A program made the position numbers and the translations under genes. 11,480 nt of DNA from contig CALUTA010000035.1 of assembly GCA_944323585.1 (NCBI GenBank), positions 1 through 11,480 of the forward strand, written 5' to 3'. The notes under the pieces were generated by a model that did no database searches, was not told the origin of the DNA, and worked only from the letters and a program-made list of their open reading frames with translations. Below, in pieces: positions 6,641 through 11,480 of the stretch (position 1 is its first letter; every line of letters starts with the position of its first letter). Source of the stretch: Candidatus Gastranaerophilales bacterium. GTDB lineage: Bacteria > Cyanobacteriota > Vampirovibrionia > Gastranaerophilales > Gastranaerophilaceae.

Positions 6641-7530
6641 AAAGCGGTAATAAATCTGGATTTTCATTATTTGAAGCATGTGTTGTAATGCTGATAGTCG
6701 GGATTTTCACGGCATTATGCGCAAATTCATATTCTAAACGCCACGTAACATATCAGGAATCAGACGGCCACGGACGTTATGAATGTTATCGAAATACGGC
6801 AGGTGCACTAATTCAACGTTATGTAGAAAATAACAATGTCCGTAATGTAACAGGATCAACCTGCGTATTCAGACCTCCGAGATATGCTAAATATGTTCTT
6901 CTAAATGCAGTAGGCGGAGGGTCTGCGGACGGAGCCGGGTCTTTTCAGAGTGTGTTTTACAGCTCTGTCGGAGCACCTTTAACGGTAGACCCCGGTGCTG
7001 TCGGAAGTGCAACGACTATCAAAGAAAATAATACTACCTTGCTGACGGCAGCAGCAGGTGGAGGAAGTTTAATAACCTCTAATATCACCGCAGATACAGT
7101 TGAGAATTGTCAATTTACATATAAAAAATATTCTTGCTCAGGTCAACCAATCTGTTTGCAGGATGGTGTTAATTTGTCAGTATCATACTGCCGTTCTGCA
7201 AACGAATTTATCACGGACAGCATTCCGCTTGCAAACATAAAGACATACAGTCAGTCACAAACTAATAATAGTGTTGTATACAAGGATTTGTCGGATATGA
7301 CCAAAAAAGGTATCGACTATAGAACAGCGAAAGAAATGGCAGAACGGGAGAAGCTGGAAGAAACTACAAACTATGAAATCTTCTATACAATAAACGTAAC
7401 ATTTGATACTACGATGACAAGTATATCACAAATGGAGAGTTACCTGGAGTCTTTAGGAATTGAAGACGGTATAGCATCAGTTCAGCCGGGTCAGCCGAAC
7501 AAGCCCGGAGGGGTTATAATTCTCTGGTAA
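6634..7530 (+). CDS. Prepilin-like protein with glycine-rich domain (second of three)
   Basis: I chose the ATG at 6634 over the longer reading from 6592. It gives a compact 9-residue leader, MVKSGNKSG|F, and starts inside the previous stop (ATGGTAA). The 298-aa product has the cleavage site G9|F10 and Glu14 at +5. The hydrophobic helix covers 11-31. The shared module is at 46-96, with HGRYECY, Cys51, Cys77, CVFRPPR and NAVGGG. The glycine-rich part is short and worn: a VDPGAVGSATT stretch at about 118-128 and LLTAAAGGGS at 136-145. A Cys-containing segment follows (about 157-190), then a polar helix-rich stretch with AKEMAEREKLEE. The end is PGGVIILW, like its two neighbours. It probably acts with them in the same surface structure and is translated by coupling, since only a weak GGTGG-like ribosome site precedes it. 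Confidence 0.88.
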   Translation: MVKSGNKSGFSLFEACVVMLIVGIFTALCANSYSKRHVTYQESDGHGRYECYRNTAGALIQRYVENNNVRNVTGSTCVFRPPRYAKYVLLNAVGGGSADGAGSFQSVFYSSVGAPLTVDPGAVGSATTIKENNTTLLTAAAGGGSLITSNITADTVENCQFTYKKYSCSGQPICLQDGVNLSVSYCRSANEFITDSIPLANIKTYSQSQTNNSVVYKDLSDMTKKGIDYRTAKEMAEREKLEETTNYEIFYTINVTFDTTMTSISQMESYLESLGIEDGIASVQPGQPNKPGGVIILW

Positions 7531-7536
7531 GATAGT

Positions 7537-7565
7537 TTGCATACAAATTATTGCAATGATATAAT
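7537..7565 (+). promoter_or_regulatory. Promoter of the third pilin-like gene
   Basis: TTGCAT (7537-7542) and TATAAT (7560-7565) are 17 nt apart. The -10 is also extended (TGATATAAT). The start of transcription would be near 7572, giving a leader of about 90 nt. AAAGGTGA at 7648-7655 sits 7 nt before the ATG. This separates control of the largest pilin-like gene from the first two. Confidence 0.7.
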
Positions 7566-7583
7566 CAAAAACGAAAAACATCA

Positions 7584-7601
7584 CCCGAGCGCAAGCGAGG
7601 G
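7584..7601 (+). repeat. Short GC-rich imperfect inverted sequence in an A-rich leader
   Basis: CCCGAGCGCAAGCGAGGG stands out from its A/T-rich surroundings in the 5' leader of the third pilin-like gene. The ends (CCC/GGG) and an inner CG/CG can pair around a small loop with mismatches between them. It could be an RNA hairpin in the leader or a remnant of a dispersed intergenic repeat. Only one copy is present in this window. Confidence 0.35.
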
Positions 7602-7662
7602 ATCCACACAAAAATAAGAAAAAAACGAGTAAGACGAACAATAATATAAAGGTGACAAGAGT

Positions 7663-10593
7663 ATGAAAAATAAGAGATTGAGGATATTTTGCGGATTTTC
7701 AATGGTAGAAATGATGCTGTTGCTGGTAATAGTATCATTAATGCTCGCCTCCGGTGTGGCAGTAATTTCCAAGAAGCACGTAAAAGTTCCGCGTCTTGCG
7801 GTTCACGGGGCATATATGTGTTATAGAGACTCAATAGGACGTCTTCATGAGGAAAAATATCTTGGAGCAGGCCTGACTAACAAGATACTTGACAATATAG
7901 AAGAAGTAACTCCCGGCTTTACACAGTGTGTATTTACTCCTCCTGCAAGAGCCTCATATTTTCATATTCAAGCCACGGGCGGCGGTGGCGGCGGCGGTGC
8001 TGCCGGCTATCAAGGCGGAAATATTGTAACTTATGAATCAAAAACGGAAGTTATTACACCTTTTGGTATAAGGCAGGATCTTTTGGATTTGAAAGGAATT
8101 GCCGAAAAAGAACTTAAAGACTATGGCGGAAAGCTCTGGGCTTATGCTGACGGAACCGGTGAGTTCGGTGATGGCGGCAAAGGCGGTGATTTGTATTATA
8201 TTCATCAGGAATGCTCAAGTGAATGTCTGTACTATAGAGAATGGCAATACAACGGAACCAGAGAAAGAGAATGCGAGCCAAGTCAAACTCAGGTTACAGT
8301 AACACACATAGAGCGTCAATACAGTTATCCTGATACAGAATCTTGCGGAAGTACATATAGTCCGGCATTATGTGATGAGTGTGATGACTGGTATTATGAA
8401 GATTGTGAAGGCACAGATTGTGATAAATGCTCTGGCGGCTATAAAACAGAAGATTGCGGATCCTCCTGTACTGCATCCGAATGTACAAAGTGGTCGGAGC
8501 CTGATGAGGATGGCGTTAAGACATGTTTAGAAGGTGAAAGAGAAACAAATTATTGTATAAAAGGCTCAAAAAAGACAGATAAGTGTATATCCGGACATAA
8601 TAACATAACCAGCTATGGAACCTGCACTGATACCTATGGAATTCCTGATGATGCAACATGTGAAGGCATCTATGAAGATCTCAAGGTAGATGTTAAAAAC
8701 ACATATGCAGACAATGTGGGTAAGCTGCCTTCATACCGAGTTTTATATACTGACGGGCGCAGTGAACCTAAATTGAAACGAGGCGAAGACTTAAAAGAAC
8801 GTCAGGTGCTAAGAGATAAAGGTGAAGCACATACCATATGCAACTACGGAAATACATCACTTTATCAGAATTCAGAAAATGTTGACGGTATATTCGGATC
8901 ATTTTCAGATGCAGACGGTGTTGGTGTTGAATGTAATACCGCAGCTTTGCGGGAAGCTTTTGGCGAGCAGATGTACTACCTTGAGCTTGCAGCAGACACT
9001 TCAACGCACACAACTGTTACATTAGGTGCCTGTGAAGCTTATGGACTTACAGATTGTTCTGAAAGATACTCTTTTCCTTATTATCTTTTGACTGAGGAAA
9101 AAGGCGGTCTGGCAGTATTTGGTGAATCATACAGAAACGTATATGATGCTCCTGAGGGAGAAGGCGGAAGCAATACGGATACCAATCCGGTCTGGACGGA
9201 TCCTTACGGAAACAGACATGATGATACTTATCAAAGTATTCAAACAGATTGCGACATAGAGGAATATGATACTCATGATGATACTTCAGGTTGTGACTAT
9301 TACCGCAACAACAGTAGCAAGTATACGTTTACAGGAAAGACCTGGACAACTACTTCCCGCGAATGGGCAACGACAAGTTATTCATGTCCTCGCAAAAATC
9401 CAACATCCAGCGAGGCAAAATGTCTGTACAGCTATGATGATGTAGCTGCAGTTGATCCTGAACAGGAAAAATATTGCGCTTATATTCCTCAGGTTGCAAC
9501 AGGTGGAGCCAAAGGCCTCGGAAAATTCTGTGCATTAAATGATGTTGAGGCCGGATTAGGCATACAATATATGGGTAATTCTAGTATAATTGCAGGTATC
9601 AACGGTTCAGACTTGATGCTTATCGGTGGCGACTACGCGCCTTTGTATACAAAAGGTGCCTGGGAAGCAAGTTTGAATAATACCGGTGCTGCCGAAACAG
9701 GTACAGAATCTCAAGGTTCAGCAAGAGTTGAACTGGGAGGAAACTGGTGTGCAATTCATGAAAATGCTGTTCCGGGAAGAGGTACCGGTGCTAAGAAGAC
9801 TGAAGTTGGCAAAGAAGATGTTGTGCCGGGTGATGATGCACCTTCTGACGGGCCGGGCGAAGAAGAAGGCAGTATTCAAGGAGCCGGATACACAGAAGAT
9901 AAAAGCCGTAAATGCGGTGACAACCATGTAGGTTACTGTTTGAAGGCAAGCGGCAAAGATATTAATGTCCGTGAAAATGGTAAATATACATACCAATACA
10001 CATGGCAGACCAACTACCTCCAGTACGGAGAAGGCGGTAAAGCCGGTGAATACCGTGTAAAAATTATCAGATCTTTTGATAATAAAAATATTGAAATTAC
10101 TCTGGGCAAAGGCGGTGCTGGCGGTACCGGACCGAATGATTGTGATGGTAAAGACGGCACCGATACAATTGTAGGGGATCTTCTGACTGCAAAAGGCGGT
10201 GCTGGCGGTAAAGGCTGTATTCCGACTTCAACCGAGCAGATGCCTTACTGGTATGAAGATGGTGATTTTATTGCCCAGCAGCCCGGAGGAAGCGGTGAAC
10301 TTGCCAGTGTAACAAACTACAAAACCAATATTATTAACCTTGTCTTGCCGGTAGATAATACAATTCTGGGTGACTGGATGGCAAGTTCCGGTGCTGGCGG
10401 TAACGGAGGCGGCTCTACTAATAACTGCTGGGCAAGTGAATGGGCACGTTATTTTGAAGGAGAACAATTATCTATTGCTACAGGAGGAAAACTTGACTCA
10501 ACTGATCCCAATATTCAGGCTTGTCGTAACGAAGGATACAACTCAGAGCCGGGTCAGGATGGCTTCGATGGTGTTGTTCTTATCAAATGGTAA
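7663..10593 (+). CDS. Giant prepilin-like protein with Cys-rich insert and glycine-rich domain (third of three)
   Basis: At 976 aa this is several times the length of a usual pilin. The leader is 11 residues, FCG|FSMVEM, with the cut at G11|F12, Glu16 at +5 and a hydrophobic helix at 13-36. The shared module follows: HGAYMCY at 48-54, Cys53 and Cys89, CVFTPP, and ATGGGGGGG at 104-112. Residues 184-333 contain 17 cysteines, including CDEC and CDKC pairs, with many Asp, Glu and Tyr. About 340-700 is a polar region of unknown fold. A Pro/Gly/acidic linker covers 703-740. Glycine-rich segments lie at 789-850 (GEGGKAGEYRVK, TLGKGGAGG, LLTAKGGAGGKG) and 909-917, and the protein ends DGFDGVVLIKW. 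It reads as one glycine-rich beta domain, opened by large insertions and tied to a pilin stem. A surface adhesin or tip-like role is inference. It has its own promoter and a strong terminator. Confidence 0.9.
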   Translation: MKNKRLRIFCGFSMVEMMLLLVIVSLMLASGVAVISKKHVKVPRLAVHGAYMCYRDSIGRLHEEKYLGAGLTNKILDNIEEVTPGFTQCVFTPPARASYFHIQATGGGGGGGAAGYQGGNIVTYESKTEVITPFGIRQDLLDLKGIAEKELKDYGGKLWAYADGTGEFGDGGKGGDLYYIHQECSSECLYYREWQYNGTRERECEPSQTQVTVTHIERQYSYPDTESCGSTYSPALCDECDDWYYEDCEGTDCDKCSGGYKTEDCGSSCTASECTKWSEPDEDGVKTCLEGERETNYCIKGSKKTDKCISGHNNITSYGTCTDTYGIPDDATCEGIYEDLKVDVKNTYADNVGKLPSYRVLYTDGRSEPKLKRGEDLKERQVLRDKGEAHTICNYGNTSLYQNSENVDGIFGSFSDADGVGVECNTAALREAFGEQMYYLELAADTSTHTTVTLGACEAYGLTDCSERYSFPYYLLTEEKGGLAVFGESYRNVYDAPEGEGGSNTDTNPVWTDPYGNRHDDTYQSIQTDCDIEEYDTHDDTSGCDYYRNNSSKYTFTGKTWTTTSREWATTSYSCPRKNPTSSEAKCLYSYDDVAAVDPEQEKYCAYIPQVATGGAKGLGKFCALNDVEAGLGIQYMGNSSIIAGINGSDLMLIGGDYAPLYTKGAWEASLNNTGAAETGTESQGSARVELGGNWCAIHENAVPGRGTGAKKTEVGKEDVVPGDDAPSDGPGEEEGSIQGAGYTEDKSRKCGDNHVGYCLKASGKDINVRENGKYTYQYTWQTNYLQYGEGGKAGEYRVKIIRSFDNKNIEITLGKGGAGGTGPNDCDGKDGTDTIVGDLLTAKGGAGGKGCIPTSTEQMPYWYEDGDFIAQQPGGSGELASVTNYKTNIINLVLPVDNTILGDWMASSGAGGNGGGSTNNCWASEWARYFEGEQLSIATGGKLDSTDPNIQACRNEGYNSEPGQDGFDGVVLIKW
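10108..10210 (+). repeat. 19-nt direct repeat inside the glycine-rich coding region
   Basis: An identical 19-nt unit, AAAGGCGGTGCTGGCGGTA, occurs at 10108-10126 and 10192-10210, 84 nt apart. A 14-nt piece of it recurs at 10389-10402. The 84-nt spacing is a multiple of three, so recombination between copies would remove or add 28 codons in frame. Each copy encodes KGGAGG. Confidence 0.7.
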
Positions 10594-10633
10594 AAAAGGA
10601 CTGTAGTTCCTTTATTATAAAAGCTATATTGAG

Positions 10634-10669
10634 CAAAAGCGGGTACTCCATAAAGGATACCCGCTTTTG
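10634..10669 (+). terminator. Intrinsic terminator after the third pilin-like gene
   Basis: A perfect 12-bp inverted repeat (10634-10645 with 10658-10669; CAAAAGCGGGTA on the left arm) encloses a 12-nt loop in which TCC and GGA can pair further. The right arm ends in TTTTG, and the left arm begins with CAAAA, so it could work in both directions. A weaker AAAGGA/TCCTTT hairpin (10595-10613) lies just upstream, right after the stop codon. Confidence 0.85.
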
Positions 10670-10671
10670 GT

Positions 10672-10753
10672 GTGAATGGTTTGGTTGAATAGTTGAATGG
10701 TTGAAAGGCTGAATACGAGCAGTTGAAAGGGTGAAGAGTGAACTGTGGGTGAA
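10672..10753 (+). repeat. Degenerate period-8 'TTGAA' repeat tract
   Basis: Copies of [TCG]TGAA begin at 10672, 10685, 10693, 10701, 10709, 10723, 10731, 10738 and 10749. The run 10685-10713 has an exact 8-nt period, roughly GGTTGAAT. The tract is non-coding, follows the terminator and is strongly G-biased on this strand. It could be slippage-derived or the worn end of an intergenic repeat element. Confidence 0.6.
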
Positions 10754-10980
10754 AGAGACGCAATCTGAAAAACAAATATCCTCCCCTTGCGGGAGGATTG
10801 ATATCTCCGATTTTGAAGAGGGGTTAGATTTCAACAAATGATAAGCCGCAATACAAATTACAAAATGACCCCTTACCTGTAAACGTAGATGTCGCAACTG
10901 CTCGAGCACGTCTGCTTTTTCTCCCTTTGCGGGAGAGAAAACTTTTCTCTTACCCCCCAACAACCTTTCAAACCTTCAAC
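10692..10980. repeat. Non-coding 289-nt segment bounded by a 20-nt imperfect inverted repeat
   Basis: The bases 10692-10711 and the reverse complement of 10961-10980 match at 17 of 20 positions, including the shared core TTGAAAGG. Inside are two hairpins with related arms and loops. At 10778-10798 the stem is ATCCTCCC/GGGAGGAT with loop CTTGC. At 10920-10936 it is TCTCCC/GGGAGA with loop TTTGC, extended by a wobble pair and A/T pairs. A TGCTCGAGCA palindrome lies at 10899-10908. No credible gene is present; long readings through it look like translated repeats. It resembles a small non-autonomous element or a composite intergenic repeat. I see no clear target-site duplication. Confidence 0.4.
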
Positions 10981-10983
10981 TAA

Positions 10984-11019
10984 AAAGAGCGGGGAAGCTT
11001 AACTGCCTCCTCGCTCTTT
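10984..11019 (-). terminator. Intrinsic terminator for the minus-strand gene at the right edge
   Basis: Arms 10984-10994 and 11009-11019 form an 11-bp stem (AAAGAGCG-rich, with one G-U pair). On the minus strand the stem is followed by a run of five T. It sits 17 nt after the stop codon of the pilin-like partial gene, the normal place for its terminator. Confidence 0.8.
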
Positions 11020-11036
11020 ACTAATTCATTCTTAAC

Positions 11037-11480
11037 TTAGTTATAATCCTCAATTTTTACATAACAAGGGGATACTGTAGTATTGTCATCCGTGCAATCT
11101 TCACCGGTGTTAACCGCATTTGCTTCAGGATAATCTACGTAAAACGGACTGTTAGCCGGAAAATCACCCCTGAAATCCAATGACATTGGTTCCGTTATAG
11201 ATTTGCTGGTACCCCAGGCATCATTTTTAGCCCAGTAATAGGTGCCGGGTTTTGAATGAGTGCCTTCCGGACGATTTTCGTCCACCGGCGGGTAAATTGT
11301 TATAGCCTGCATATATCGTATATCTATTTCCGGCGGTCCTACAGGAATTATAACCGAAGCATCCGTAACTACAAATGCTACTATGTCAACCAGTTTGCTC
11401 TCGCTTGTCCATTGTTCACCTACTGCATCAGGACGCTGGGCAAGGTTCGGGGCTTTGTTTCCGTTGATGTCTGCAAATAC
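11037..11480 (-). CDS. Partial pilin-like protein (C-terminal 147 aa), start beyond the window
   Basis: The frame is open from the window edge at 11480 to a TAA at 11039-11037, so this is the 3' end of a longer gene and the internal ATG at 11312 is not its start. The first visible residues include FADINGNKAPN, which resembles the D-[VI]-NG-x-K-x-PN motif common near the C-terminus of prepilin-type proteins in Gastranaerophilales-like genomes and other pseudopilin-like proteins. The rest is polar, with ITIYPPVDENRPEG, a YYWAKNDAWG stretch and two late cysteines (in GEDCTDD and SPCYVK). No membrane span is present in this part. It is convergent with the three glycine-rich pilin genes and may belong to the same surface machinery. 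The N-terminal cleavage signal needed for certainty lies outside the window. Confidence 0.75.
   Translation of the reverse strand, partial: VFADINGNKAPNLAQRPDAVGEQWTSESKLVDIVAFVVTDASVIIPVGPPEIDIRYMQAITIYPPVDENRPEGTHSKPGTYYWAKNDAWGTSKSITEPMSLDFRGDFPANSPFYVDYPEANAVNTGEDCTDDNTTVSPCYVKIEDYN

Noticed and set aside
9718..9996. Minus-strand ORF with hydrophobic stretches inside the third pilin-like gene
   Set aside because: It is opposite the acidic/glycine-rich linker; the apparent hydrophobicity comes from complementing Glu, Asp and Lys codons.
10587..10688. Short ORF beginning at the ATGGTAA of the third gene's stop
   Set aside because: It starts MVKK like the second pilin gene, but the similarity comes from the shared Trp-stop codons. 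It runs through the terminator hairpin and has no hydrophobic helix.
10899..10908. Perfect 10-bp palindrome TGCTCGAGCA
   Set aside because: A palindrome this short is expected by chance, does not extend further and has no nearby gene to regulate.
10583..10963. 126-codon minus-strand ORF across the intergenic repeat
   Set aside because: It reads through a terminator, the period-8 tract and both hairpins; the product (for example FNHSTIQPNH) looks like translated repeat and there is no Shine-Dalgarno.

Overview
The window looks like a piece of a low-to-moderate GC, Gram-negative-type bacterial chromosome with the standard genetic code. The best guess at lineage is a gut Candidatus Gastranaerophilales (Vampirovibrionia/Melainabacteria) or a close relative. 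This is inference from the style of the genes: a lineage-type hypothetical protein with an 'NTNFRGAY' N-terminus, stacked prepilin-like genes, and a pilin-like C-terminus with 'DINGNKAPN'. No rRNA, tRNA, CRISPR array or transposase was found.

Left part (1-3630, minus strand). A possible minus-strand gene start at 11 runs off the left edge. Then, read right to left, come a newly noticed 44-aa single-span membrane protein (3495-3629), an orphan MalG/UgpE-type sugar ABC permease (2634-3458), a SulP-family anion transporter with a STAS domain (955-2619) and a 256-aa protein of unknown function with a strong Shine-Dalgarno (153-923). Spacings of 14-36 nt suggest one transcription unit. The only transport partner visible for the permease is SulP, which is unrelated to it.

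Middle (3640-5480, plus strand). A divergent promoter region leads to a U32-family protein resembling TrhP/YegQ (tRNA U34 hydroxylation). It overlaps by 11 nt a YqeG-type HAD phosphatase. The U32 promoter ends 6 nt before the ATG, so its mRNA is predicted to be leaderless. The permease shows the same arrangement.

Right part (5480-10600, plus strand). Three tandem genes form the most notable system here. Each encodes a type IV prepilin N-terminus (G|F with Glu at +5), a shared 'HGxYxCY ... CxFxPP' module, a glycine-rich beta domain and a C-terminus ending in a hydrophobic strand plus Trp. The mature proteins grow from about 290 to 965 residues. The third carries a 17-cysteine insertion. Genes 1 and 2 overlap by 7 nt (ATGGTAA); gene 3 has its own promoter. 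My reading is a family of pilus- or pseudopilus-anchored proteins displaying a glycine-rich, adhesin-like domain.

End (10600-11480). A strong terminator closes gene 3. A roughly 370-nt non-coding stretch of period-8 repeats, CTCCC/GGGAG hairpins and a 20-nt imperfect inverted repeat follows. A second terminator, facing the other way, then ends a partial minus-strand gene that runs off the right edge and looks like the C-terminus of another pilin-like protein.
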